Shown in pieces: positions 1-13,216 of a DNA stretch of 64,000 nt. A model generated the notes under the pieces. That model was not told the DNA's origin. It saw nothing but the letters and a program-made list of their open reading frames with translations, and did not search any database. The first letter of the stretch is position 1. Each line of letters starts with the position of its first letter. Origin of the DNA: Edaphochlamys debaryana (Eukaryota; Chlorophyta; Chlorophyceae; Chlamydomonadales); contig JAEHOE010000050.1 in assembly GCA_016858145.1 (NCBI GenBank), positions 372,001-436,000 of the forward strand, given 5' to 3'. A program made the translations under genes and the position numbers.

Positions 1-2428
1 CATGGTCATGGAGGTGGGGGCCGCGGCAGAACCGGACGCATTGGCCGGTTCGCTTTGCCCACTTTTGGTTGAGGGTCCCAGGTCCTATGTTCAGCACGCA
101 GCCCTAGCATGCCAGGGATACTGAGCTCACGGCTTGAGGACAAGAGGCGGGACGCCGGGGGCCGGCGACAGAGCGCGCGCATGCTCGGTTACCTGCCCTC
201 TGGTGAACAATAAATTCAACGTGCCGCCTCGCCCTCCTGGTCGTTCCCGCCACCTCCCTCCCTTGTCTTGGTCCTTGCTCCGCAGCACACGGGCCTCGTG
301 CGGCACCACCTGCGGGGGGGCGATCTGCAGTGCCACCACCACGAGATCTGGCTCTTCCTGCTCATCCACGCTCCCGCCAACGAGGGGTCCTGGCTGTGGC
401 CCATCGGGAGAGAGGTGGGGCACTTTTGTGGGTGGCGGCAGGCAGGCAGCAGGCTCTGCCCCATGCATGCCCAGCACGCGCTTGCTCACTGCGCAACGTC
501 ACTCCACTGGCTCCCAACAGCTTCATGCGCTCATTCCCACCCTCTCCGGACCCCGCTCCACCCCACCATTTCCCAACGCCTTAGTCCGACTTCGAGGACC
601 TGTCCACCCTGGACCTGGGCATGATCCGCTGCACCGTGTTCAAGGAGGGCGTGGCCTGGCTGGACCTGTCCAACACGCAGCTCACGGCCTTCCCCAAGGA
701 GCTGGCGGCCATGGCATCGCTGCACAGGCTGGAGCTGTTCGGGAACACCATCTCGGAGGTCCCCGACGCAATCGCGAACCTGCGCCAGCTGCACTACCTC
801 AGCCTCAACAGCAACCAGATCAAAAAGGTCACGTGAGTCGGGCTCGGGGCTGTGCGGCTAGTACGGTTCCGTAGCGCCCAGGGCGCCTGCAGCAAACCTG
901 CAGGAGGCCTGTGCTTCCGGCGGCTCTCGCCAACAACTCAGGCCAACCCTGGGGAGTGCCGCTCAAAGGACCCCAAAAACATCGCGACAACTCGAGGTTC
1001 GATTGCGATTGAACGGTAAAGCTTTCGTGCCTCTGCGCCTGCCCCCGCAGGCCCCGCCTGGCGGAGCTCACCAAGCTCAAGTGGCTGTCCCTGAACGCCA
1101 ACGAGCTGACCGAGGTGCCGCACATGCCTTCCAGCGTAGAGCGCCTGTCGCTGCACATGAACCGCATCAAGCTCCTGGAGGAGCCGCGCCCCACGGAAGC
1201 CGCGGCCGAGGCCGGGACCGACGGCGCCGCCCCGCCTGCTGTCGGCGGCCCGACGGGGCATGGCAAGGCTGACGGCAGCCGCCCTGCCGAAGCGGCGGAT
1301 GGTAGCGCTGAGGCCGGAGCGGGCGCCTCGCCCGAAGGCGGGAGAGAAGAAGGCGGTGCAGGGCCAGGCGTGGCAGGTGGAGGTGAGGCGGAGGTGGACT
1401 CTGACGCTGTGGACGTGGTCCTGGCGCAGCCGGAGCCGAGCGGCTGCAGCCAGGGCGGGCCTCTGGCCCGGCTGGACAAGCTGCGGGTGCTGTCGCTCTT
1501 CACCAACCAGATCGAGGCGCTGCCGCGGGAGGTCTTCAGCGCCTGGACCGCAATCGACCGGCTGTCGCTGCAGCGCAATTGCCTCACGGAGGTGCCGGAG
1601 GAGATCGGTGGGTCCCGCGAGCCGCTTTCGGAGGGGTGCTGAGGACTGATGAAAGGGTTAAGAAGTCACTGCTGTGGTGTGGGTCGGGCTGGAAGTTGTC
1701 GTATCGTTTACAGGCCGTTGCACAAACAGCTCTCGCCTCTTGGCCCTGTCGGCGCTCTCTGGATGTGCTCGTCCGTTGCCCTCTTGCCACGAGGCCCGAG
1801 CTGGGCTCAAGTGTACTGAGCAAACGGGCACACCACCCGTCTCCGCAGGCCTGATGGTGAACCTGGAGCACCTGTGGCTGTTCGGCAACCAGCTCACGCG
1901 CCTGCCCGAGGCGCTGGGCTCGCTGCCCAAGCTGAGCAAGCTGTGGGCGGGCAACAACCTGCTCACGGAGCTGCCCGCCAGCCTGGGCCGCTGCAGCCTG
2001 CTCACGGACCTGTACGTGGCGGACAACCGCCTGCGCAGCTTCCCCGTGGAGCACGTCATGGCGGGGTGCAGGCAGTTGGTGCGGCTGCAGGTGAGCGGTG
2101 GAGTCTGTCTGTGCGTCTACCGACCGCTTGCCGGCCTGCTTGGTTGCTGGGGTTGTGTCCCTGTCGTGCGCACTGAGCAGTCCATTCTGCGAGTGAGCAT
2201 GAGACAGCGTGGCCATAGCGTGTGGCTTGTGCCCATCCCCTGTCGCGCCTAGCGCTATGTGACGTTGGTTGCAGTCAGCTGCCTCGGCATGGCGTTGGAC
2301 CCTGGCGCTTCTCAGAGATATCTCACTGTGTCCCCCTCGCCCCTTGTCCATTGCATCAGGTGAAGAACAACCCCGAGCTAGACACCGCCAGCTGGCCGGA
2401 AGAGCTGCGCAAAGCTGTTGTCGGTTGA
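1..2428 (+). CDS. Leucine-rich-repeat protein, copy A (5' end outside window)
   Basis: Exons: 1-13 (tail), 286-414, 585-832, 1051-1607, 1849-2090, 2360-2428 (TGA stop). Every junction is GT-AG and the phase closes. The product carries about ten LRRs of the LxxLxLxxNxLxxLP type (for example LEHLWLFGNQLTRLP), which resemble intracellular Ras-group LRR proteins (Shoc2/PIRL-like). A conserved HHHEIW...GSWLWPIGRE segment lies upstream of the repeats. No signal peptide or membrane span is visible in the part present, so a cytosolic scaffold is the inference. Between LRR 5 and 6 lies an Ala/Gly/Glu-rich insert of roughly 85 residues, longer than in copy B. The 13-nt tail at the window start corresponds to the end of exon 3 of copy B (MVxx then a donor), which shows that the same exon order continues upstream. 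It forms a tandem pair with 4817-8194. The specific partner is unknown. Confidence 0.85.
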
Positions 2429-4494
2429 TGAGTGGCGTACATGACCGGACATAGTCAGTTGACTGCAACCGCGGGTTTTGGGACCCCGGGACGGCGAGCG
2501 GCAGTCCCATGGCCAGGCGAACGGCCATCAACAAGGGCTGCTTGGTCCAGGGTTGCATGCCGGGTGTTGTATTGTTTGCGAGCGAGACTGGAGGTGCATG
2601 CGCGTCCATGAACGGTCTTGATGACACCAGCATGCCGCGAGTTTCGGGGAAGGCGGTCAATAAAAGCTTGCATCTGGTGGGGGCAGGGAGCTCACGTCTG
2701 CCGCGGGCATGCGGCCTGCACCTCATGTGCAGGGGAGATCGGACTGAGACATCTAAAGCCTGGAAGTGAGTAGGGCCCTAGAGAGTGAGGCGGAGCTTGG
2801 CTCCTCACATCTGGTGGCTTGCGGCCAGCGCGGCCACACCCCCTGCTTGGGGCTCGAAAGTGGCGTTGGCGGGAAGTTGGGCGGGCTTCAAGCGCGGTGT
2901 GCACCCCCAGGCATTTTGAATCCTGCAATGATGCTCCGTATTGATCATGTTGTACTGACTAAATGCCGGGGTGTATGCCACAGTAAAAGGAGCTCCACGT
3001 CTTGGGGCCGTTGGCTGAGCTCTTTGCGTAATGCGTGTTAGGCAACTTTGGCTGCAAGGCCGCATGCGATGGGCTTGTTTATCTAGACTTCATGTCGTCA
3101 CAGGATCAAGAGTGCTCAGTGTGATGGTGAACCGGAAGAAGACCACGAGGGGCCATGCAGAATAACTAGGGCCCGGCGTGAATGAAGGATTGGGTCGACG
3201 ACGCGGAGCTGGAGGCTGCGCATGGAGTTCCTACTTGTGTGTCTGCATTGTTTGCACTTGGGCCTGTTGTCGACGCAAAACAAGGGAGGTAGGTTGCGCC
3301 TCCATGCTCATTTGTGCGTACCGGTCCAGGTGCTTGGCCACGGGTTGTGGCGGACGCCGGTTAGTACGCCGACGTACGGGCAAATTTGGGTTGCTTGTTG
3401 CTACTATGACGTCGCTCACTCGTTCAGGGTTGTGCCAGAGATTTCTCCCTTCATGGTTGACGCTGGCGGTGATGCGGACGGCTGATTGGTGGCTAGGCCA
3501 CGCCTTTGCTTACTCGGTACTTAAGAAAGTGTGTGATACATAAAGGGCTGCGCTCAGCCCAGATCCGTGGTCGCGGGCGCGTGGTGCCCGACACAGGCCG
3601 GGGTGGTTACCACGCGCTTCTACCCTCTCCCTGTGCTTGCTTTTGCTGCTCAAGCAGCTGTGACACGATAGGCCACTGACGCCGGCGCTAAGCGCGTGAC
3701 GTTCTAAGAGCGCTGAGATGGGACACGAGGACTGCCAGGCTGAGACTGAGAAGGCAGGAGGGTGTGGGATGCCGTGGATTTCAGCTGTTACAGGTTTTGG
3801 GTCCAGTCCTCGCTGTTGTTGGGCATAGCGTAATGTCGGTTCGGGGGCTGATTCCCCGATGCACAGCCGCTGTCCGTGAGGGGCGAGAGGTGGGTGCCTG
3901 TGACCGCAGGGCGACCATCCCTTCTGGGCAACCGCCCTCGACTGCGCACATTCACAGCCGGGCTCCGAGTCTTTGGAGAAGGCTGTGGCGTGGACTTAAC
4001 ACAGGGTTGCCATGTCCGTCCGTCCGTCCTTCTTGCTCGCCGTCCTCCCAATCTCTCAGAGCTTCGGTGACATGGCTACTGGCTATGCCTGTGCAGCAGC
4101 CTTTCCTCCGTGTCGGTAGCAAGGCCCCGCACGCCTGCAGTTCAAGGCGAGCTGTCAGCAGAGTGTCAGAGCTCACCGGCGCATCGTTGGCTCCACCCCG
4201 CACCCCGCTTCCGCATCAGCAGCTCTTTCCTCAGCTTCCCCTTTGCCTGCGGCGCGTTTCGGGGCGAGAGGTCCCGGTGCGGCAGACCGTGGACGCACAG
4301 ACAGAGACTGACAGAGGCCCTCGACCTCCCGCCAGCTCGCGCGGAACTCAGCCCCACAATTTCTCATTCGCGATGAAACGCAGCGCCAAACACAATCGCG
4401 AGTGAGCGGCATGTGGCCTGTGGAGCTGGATTGGCGGGCTTCCGAGTTCGGCTGCGTTCCGGGACTGGGAGCCGAACCCAGTCACCGCCCGCCG

Positions 4495-4508
4495 ACGTCA
4501 CCTGACGT
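4495..4508. promoter_or_regulatory. ACGT-core palindrome (candidate bZIP/CRE-like site)
   Basis: ACGTCA and TGACGT are perfect inverted copies separated by CC, about 310 bp upstream of the LRR copy B start. Such paired ACGT cores are classic bZIP binding sites. Function here is inference from the motif and position only. Confidence 0.35.
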
Positions 4509-4602
4509 GCGGTTTTTGCGGACCGGGACTCTCCAGACCGGCTTATATCGATACAGCGATACTACCGAGAGTTCCTGCTGGCGGAACCGCGCTTCCCAAC
4601 GG

Positions 4603-4634
4603 GCAATTAATGGTTCCGAGCTTCCATTAATTGC
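4603..4634. repeat. 11-bp perfect inverted repeat with 10-nt spacer
   Basis: GCAATTAATGG at 4603-4613 and its exact reverse complement at 4624-4634 flank TTCCGAGCTT. It is AT-rich in a GC-rich genome and lies about 180 bp before the LRR copy B start. It could be a protein-binding palindrome or the footprint of a small mobile element. There is no further evidence. Confidence 0.5.
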
Positions 4635-4816
4635 GGCTGACAAGCTTTCACGCTTTCGGGCTTACTTGTTACTGCTATCTCTTCCTATACACACCTGCAG
4701 ACCGATATTACAGCGCTCGGCACCCCGTGAGCGCTTACCGACCACGCCCCAAACTGTGGCTCTGATGTCAAGCACTAGCTAAATAAACGTGCCAGGGCCT
4801 AGCAGACGTCGACGGG

Positions 4817-7800
4817 ATGCCCTGGTGCCCCTGCTTTCCGGGACGGGCCCCCCATGCGGATGGCGCGTCAACACAAGCGAAGACTTCTCAGCGGGCATCA
4901 GGGGCAGACAAACGGGGGGCAGACAAACGTGGCTCCGACGACCACCGTCTGTCCATAGGCTCTCGAGGCTCTGGCCCCACGGACTCGGCCATCCACAGCC
5001 CTCCCTCATCCCCGCCGAAGACCTCCCTTGACCTGGGGCACCACCCCCATGGCGCCAGGAACGGAGTGGTCAGCATCGATACCGTGCGCAGCTCGGCCCT
5101 GTTTGAGACCAGCCACGCGGCGGTGTCGACCACGGGCTCCGTGGCCTCCATGGGCCGGCGCCACTCAGGCCGCAGGACCTCGCGGTCCTCGGGGGGCCCC
5201 CCCGCCACCGTCGCCAAACAGGACGCGACGCTATGGACGCTGCCCCAGGTGAGACCACTCTGCCGCTTCTGAGCTGCCGGCTTGCTGCACGCATCAGAAG
5301 CCTTGCCATGCCGCTGTGCACGACATGTCCGGCCTGCGCCCGCCTACCTGCAGGGGCCACAACAGCGGCTAAACGTGGTCGACGGGGCCATTGTCAGCCC
5401 CGACTACATCGCGAGCCTCTCCGAAGGCGTTGAGGTGGACGGTGACCTTCTGGTGGGCCAGGCGGGGGGGCTGGAGGGTTGGGGGTTGGGAGGTGGGAGG
5501 CTGGGCAGTGGGGGTGAAGCCCTTAGGTGAAAGGCTGGGGTGGCTGTAGGGTGCGGGGGACGCGGGGGTGGGGTCGGGAAGAGGGGGGCTGAGCCAGAGT
5601 TTGATCAGAGCTCGCAGGGCAGCTTACATGTAGCGTGCGTTGCGAAGCCAGAACGCACCCGTCCCTCGACGGGCAGGGCTCTGGACGGAACTGGGAGTGA
5701 TAGAGCACCTGAGGGCGCCCGGCATCGACACAGACCACCTGGGGGCTCAGAACCGGCTCTCTTACCGGCTCTCTTACTCGAGCACCTAAGGCAGAGCGCC
5801 GTGCACCAACAGCTTGTCATGGGCTCTCTGCCGGTCAGCCCAAGCAGCCATACTGCGCGCCCGCCTGGTACCCCCAGACATCAGCGCAACGGACTCTGTT
5901 GCCGCTGGCCGTCGGTACAGCCCGGTTAACCCGCCCGTGCCCCTGCGCCCCGCAGGAGAAGAAGGACCGCCTGTTCCGGCAGCGGCACGGCGTCAAGCTC
6001 AGCCTCTGTATGGTCACCGTGGTGAGAGCCGTGACAGGCGATGCCTCGGCCTTGGTCGCTTGCCAACCAGTACGTGTATCTCATGTAGAGCATTCTAGGC
6101 CGACTTTGTTCTGCGCTTCACTCTGCCGCACTCACCTGAAGCGAGAAACGCTGCGCGCTTCCCGCCTTGTCTGTGCCCCCGTCCGTTGGCTGCTCTCCAT
6201 CGCTGCCTGCACACTCGCTCATCCACCCGCCCTCTTCCTCCTCCGCAGCACACGGGCCAGGTGCGGCACCACCTCCGAGGAGGGGACCTGCAGTGCCACC
6301 ACCACGAGATCTGGAAGATGCTGCTCATCCGGGCGCCCCACAACGAGGGCTCCTGGCTGTGGCCCATCGGGAGAGAGGTGCGCGCCCCGCGCGCCCCCCT
6401 GCCGGCTGACCCCAGCCTCGCTCACCCCCCGGCAATGCTTGCCGCCCGTCGGCCGATGTGCTCTAGGGTTTCACAGCCGCATTGGGCGATAAAGCCAGCG
6501 TTGGCGTTGGTGTCGAGGGCTCAGCTCTCCTGACTCCTTTCCCTGTCGTCGCCACCCCCCAACACACCCTCCCCAGCCCGACTTCGAGGACCTGTCCACC
6601 CTGGACCTGGGCATGATCCGCTGCACCGTGTTCAAGGAGGGCATCGCCTGGCTGGACCTGTCCAACACGCAGCTCACGGCCTTCCCCAAGGAGCTGGCGG
6701 CCATGGCATCGCTGCACAGGCTGGAGCTGTTCGGGAACCGGATCAAGGTCGTGCCGGATGAGATCACGGCGCTCGTGAACCTGGACTACCTCAGCCTCAA
6801 CAGCAACCAGATCTCCTACGTCACGTGAGCGCGGCCTCGAGGTTGAGCTTCCGGCTCTCACCTTTTTGCCACCACGGGTTTAGCTCCTGGCGAGCAGGCT
6901 TCAGAGCAGCAGCGCTCGTGCCCGACTCGGCTGCTCGTACCGCAGCCTCTTACTTGGGATGTGTCCTGTCATGGGCCTGTCATGGGCTGGACGTTGACCC
7001 TCCCGCCCCGCCGCGCCCCGCAGGCCCAAGATCGCCGAGATGACCAAGCTGCGCTGGCTGTCCCTGAACGCCAACGAGCTGACCGAGGTGCCGCCCATGC
7101 CCCTCTGCATGGAGCGCCTGTCGCTGCACATGAACCGCATCCGCTGCCTGGAGGGGCCAAGCACCGCCAAGCCACCCAAGCCCGACCCGCCCAAGCCCAC
7201 GAGCAACGACTTCTCCAGCGGCGCCGGGCTCATGACGCAGCCCGAGGAGGAGGAGGTGGACGTGGGCGCAATCGAGCTGCGGCCCGAGGAGGCGGACGGC
7301 GGGCCGCTGGCCCGGCTGGACAAGCTGCGGGTGCTGTCGCTGTTCACCAACCGCTTCACCTACGTGCCACCCGCGTGCTTTGCGGCCTGGACCGCAATCG
7401 ACCGGCTGTCGCTGCAGCGCAACCAGCTCACGGAGGTGCCGGAGGAGATCGGTGGGTTGAGCGTTGAGGTCGCGAAAAGGGCACGCAGGTGCCGTGGGAT
7501 CGCGTGACGGCAAGTCGCCATGTGGGTCGGCGCGTGGCGGTCTTGCGCAGACACATGACGCTTTGGGGCGACAGGCCGTGCGCACGGGCTTCGTTGGATG
7601 CCAGCACTGGGCGCAAGCATGGGCTCCCATTGGCCATCTGGGTCGGGCTGCCCGAGCCTGTTGGGCCCAAGCATTGGGGCCCGGCGGGCCGTGATGCGAA
7701 CCTGCGCTGGCTTCCGTTCACTCCGCGCAGGCCTGATGGTGAACCTGGAGCACCTGTGGCTGTTCGGCAACCAGCTCACGCGCCTGCCCGAGGCGCTGGG

Positions 7801-8194
7801 CTCGCTGCCCAAGCTGAGCAAGCTGTGGGCGGGCTACAACCTGCTCACGGAGCTGCCCGCCAGCCTGGGCCGCTGCAGCCTGCTCACGGACCTGTACGTG
7901 GCGGACAACCGCCTGCGCAGCTTCCCCGTGGAGCACGTCATGGCGGGGTGCAGGCAGCTGGTGCGGCTGCAGGTGAGCCGCTTGGCACAGGGACAGCCGG
8001 AACCCATCGGTCCGTCAGTGTGGCATGGCAAGGCGGGACATCCTTTTGCGCTTCTAGCAGTTGGCCTTGGCGCTGTGGCCGAACTATTCAAGTGACCGCA
8101 ATGCCCCGGGGCTCCTTCGTCACAGATCAAGAACAACCCCGATCTGGACACGTCCACGTGGCCGGACGAGCTCAAGGACGTGATCGTCACGTGA
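4817..8194 (+). CDS. Leucine-rich-repeat protein, copy B (complete)
   Basis: Exons: 4817-5248, 5354-5434, 5956-6021, 6249-6377, 6577-6824, 7024-7451, 7731-7972, 8126-8194 (TGA). The phase closes at all seven GT-AG junctions, giving about 564 aa. The N-terminus (MPWCPCFPG, then Ser/Thr/Arg-rich) is poorly structured; its two early Cys could be acylated, but this is unproven. Residues about 150-240 carry EKKDRLFRQRHG and HHHEIW...GSWLWPIGRE, and then about ten LRRs run to the C-terminus, interrupted by a Pro/Glu-rich insert. The last LRR exon differs from copy A at only two of 242 bases, while introns are unrelated. That suggests exon-level gene conversion or strong constraint. The start was chosen as the first ATG of the open frame. 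Exon 1-2 boundaries are less certain than the LRR exons. The likely role is an intracellular LRR scaffold or signalling protein. Confidence 0.83.
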
Positions 8195-11100
8195 GCCGTG
8201 GGCGCCGCCGGGAGTTGTGGGGAGCTGGGCTGGGCGCGCCTTGAGCCCTGGGCCGGAACGGAAAGGAGTGGAGGAGAAGCCGAGCCAGGCGGCCCAGCCA
8301 GCCGGTCTGGCGTCCACCGGACTGCCGGCCAAGCCTGGGGCGGAAGGGGGTGGGGAGAAGGCTGGGCCAGGCGGCCTGTAGTCGACTGGGCCGCCCGGCG
8401 CAGTGGCAGTGACAGGCCGGCGTCGTGGAGGTCGTGGCCGCACGGCCCTCCTGGACCGACCGGGCAGGTCGTGACTAGGTCCGGCCGCCCATAATGCCCG
8501 GCCTCGATCAGCAGCACCCTCCACAACCTGCGAGCCGGCGCGGGGGCCTGCCTGGAGGTCCCGGCCAGTTCGAGGCCGCGAGGGTGTCCCCTGGCGGCAC
8601 CGGGCTTGTGGGCCGGCCGGCCACGTCGTGACTAGGGTCGGCAGGCTGAGCAGCTTGTGGCCGGGGCCCATCTGGAGGAGGCCGACGCAAACACACGACA
8701 GCCGGCCAGCCGCCAATGGGTGCGGTCCAGACGTGGTGCATCCACGCCAAGGCTTGGAGGCGGGGCGGCCGGCGTGGAGGCAGGCCAAACCTAGCCCTGG
8801 CTCGGCCATCAGCCTGCCGCTGGGCACCAGGAGGGCGCGGCCCCGGACGGAGCAACGACGGACGGGCGCAGCGGGGGACCGGTGGTGTGGGTTTACCGGG
8901 TGGTTGGGCCAGGCTGCGGCCGGTCATGCAGGGGCCGCCAGCCGCAACAAGGGCGCACCGGGCTGGGAACACGCTGACCAGCGTTGAGGGGGCGCCCCTG
9001 AAAGGGCATCTGGGTCGGGTGCTGCATACTGCAGGGACTAGGAAGGCTGGCGTGGGCGCACGGCTCTGAGCTCACTAGGTTGCTTAGCGCAATCCAACTT
9101 CCCCTGGCCATACAACGGACGAAGGAAGAAGCGGGGTGACTGGCCTGCCACGGCCCCCATGGGCAGGGCGGAAGCACAGTGTGCACGATAAAAGGCACTC
9201 GGCCGCGGTGGGTGTCGATAGCTCCGCTGGATGCACCCGCGTAGTGCCGGCTGTGCTTAGCTGGCATGCGCCGTGCCAGGAGCAGGTGGTCCCAAGTGCC
9301 GTGCGGGGATCTATTGTTGGGAGGCTGCTCGCGTTTGAGCTTGCCTTCCCTTGTAGGAGTGGTTGTGGGGGAGCGAAAGGAGCGAGTGCGCATTGGGCCC
9401 ATGAGGCGCGCGCGCCAAGGTTCCGGCATGGACCTCACTCGCGGGGCCCGTGTGCTGGCCTTGAACCGTGTGGAGGCCCGATTGCAGGGTTGCTTTCTGT
9501 TGCTATGGGCTGTGAGTCCACCTGTCCTTGCGAGGGGCTGGTGGGCCCCACGGCGAGGGATAAGACTAGCTTGTCGGTGGTCGTGGGTCCTCATCTTGCG
9601 TGCGGGGTCCCGGACCGGACGTGGCACCGCATGGGCCAAAGTTGCCAAGGCCCAGAAATAAGACCGGCGCTGGCCACCCATTCTTTCACGCGTGCTCGGC
9701 TGGCGGGTTGTCGGGGCCCTGTCTTTCTCAGCAAGGGCTGTGCTAGTGAAGATGGCGCTCGTCCAGTAGGCCCCTGAGGTATCGTCGCTCGCCACATGCA
9801 TTGGTAGCACCAGCCCTCGTAACACGCAGTACGGGCTTGTACGGATCGGATCAACTTATTGCCGGCAGGGTTTGGGAATGGGGATGGCGACGGCGGCTGC
9901 GGAGGGTGCGGAGGGTATGAGTGCAATACTAATGAAGCTGCCTTAAGGCGCTCACGCCTCTGGGCCACGGGCCACGGGGCGCCGCTGGGCAACAAGAATG
10001 CCCTGGGCGTCAAGAGGGGCACGGGCACGAGCCGCAGCGCCGTGGCGCGGCGCAAGCGCAAGGCCGAGGCGGAGGAGGAGGAGCTAACCATCGCGCTGCT
10101 CGCTAAGCGACGGGGCTGACGGGCTGCATTCTTATTTCGTGCTTGCTGGGCTAGGTCTGGAGCCGTGTGTGTGGGACGGCCCAAGACCACGCCTGTGTTG
10201 GGTGCGCGGCAAGAACAACAGCACCATGTCATCATGGCAGGTCAGCAACAGGGGTACCATGGTCTTGACTGGGTGACGCGGGTTTTGAGGTGAGAGCATA
10301 TAAGCCCCACGGTTGTGATGCGTGGGGGGGGGAACAACCTTCAGGGGGGGCCCGTCGGGGTTGCCCTTAAGTATACGATACAGGTACAGCCATCGTTATT
10401 GCTGTCGCAGAGGCCTAAGAGTTGCATGCAGTCAACTCTGGATGTGGCTGGCCGACTGGGCCTCTGGTCTACGGCCCAGCTCATAGGGTCTTGGGGTAGA
10501 GACATGTGTATGGAGCGCCAAGCGAGGCTGGCTTGCCCCATTTCTCGACTTTGGCCGAGGACGCTGGAGGACGCATAGGTTGCAGTGCGCGAGTTGAAAG
10601 CAAAGTGCCCCCGGCTGAGTACAGGATCCAGTGGTCCGCACACCCATCAGACTTTGAGGACACCTTGTCCTTCCTGCTTCCTGCCCAGCCCCTTCTCAGC
10701 CCCTGACCCCAGCCCCGCGAACCTTTGTTGCGCCTAAACAACGAATACCAGCGCGCTGTTCACAGCCGCACAGCACAACATGGCACAGCCTTAAGCTTGC
10801 CTTGCTGGCTTAAGGCCGCACACAACTGGGCCCCGTTCTCGGACGCTTCCCATCGACGCTCCCCCGCCTGCTCGCACGACAGCCACGACGCACGTGGCAT
10901 CTCCCTCGCTTCCTCCCTCACGTCCTCCCTCACCCCTTCCTGGTCAGGAGGCGGAGGTGAAGGGAGGTGAAGGGTGGTGGGACCGGGTACTCGCGCCTCT
11001 GCCCCCGCCCGGCCGAAGGTCCCCGGGCCTCGCCCCCCGCGCCCACCCCCCTGTCATACCCGTGGCCCATACCAGCCCCTCAAGCCCAAGCGACTCCTTC

Positions 11101-11384
11101 CTCGGCTGCTGGCCAGCCGCTCGCGATCCTCGGGGCCGCGATGCCATCGATCGGCACCGGCGCGCAGCAGAGCCTCGAGCGCAAGGTTCATTGCCATATG
11201 CTATGTTCAGCCAAGCCTTACACACAAGTGCACTAGTGCAGAGGCGCTGCGCCACTTCCATTGCCGTACGACCGAGTATTGTGGCAGAGCAGAGGCGCGC
11301 GTTGTGCCACCCTTCAGGCACGGCTAGGTATCCTAGGTGACCTCGTTAGCACTCGGACCACGTTTGAGCGGAGCATAGGCAAAA
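8195..11384. other. Intergenic region upstream of plastid S13
   Basis: About 3.2 kb. The part at 8200-8960 is very GC-rich with loosely repeated GGCCAGGCGGCC-like and CGTGACTAGG-like segments (the latter near 8470 and 8628). From 9100 to 10300 there are short open frames, one of which is listed separately (9859-10119). TATA-like ATATAAG occurs near 10297. No rRNA, tRNA or intact transposon was recognised. Confidence 0.4.
9859..10119 (+). CDS. Short open frame with basic C-terminus, possible gene relic
   Basis: An 86-codon frame ends in TGA. It encodes a Gly/Cys-rich start, then GHGAPLGNKNALG, then a strongly basic and acidic tail (ARRKRKAEAEEEE and KRRG at the end) that would act as a nuclear-localisation-type signal. 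The GAPxGNKNAxG motif is reminiscent of the N-terminal motif of phage-type terminase small subunits and related mobile-element proteins; that is a similarity from memory, not a database result. A splice acceptor-like CCGGCAG precedes the Gly-rich part, so it may be one exon of a longer gene. It could equally be chance. Confidence 0.2.
   Translation: MPAGFGNGDGDGGCGGCGGYECNTNEAALRRSRLWATGHGAPLGNKNALGVKRGTGTSRSAVARRKRKAEAEEEELTIALLAKRRG

Positions 11385-13216
<1,832 letters not shown>

Larger units (their letters stand above)
2429..4816. other. Intergenic region between the two LRR genes
   Basis: This stretch of about 2.4 kb holds the 3' flank of LRR copy A and the promoter side of copy B. Short open frames occur in it but none shows a domain, codon pattern or splice context that I can support. 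I found no TGTAA signal for copy A. The last 350 bp contain an ACGT-core palindrome, an 11-bp inverted repeat and AT-rich TATA-like stretches (near 4541 and 4778). A possible TATA element at 4778-4787 is only about 30 bp before the chosen ATG, so the start of transcription is uncertain. Confidence 0.5.
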
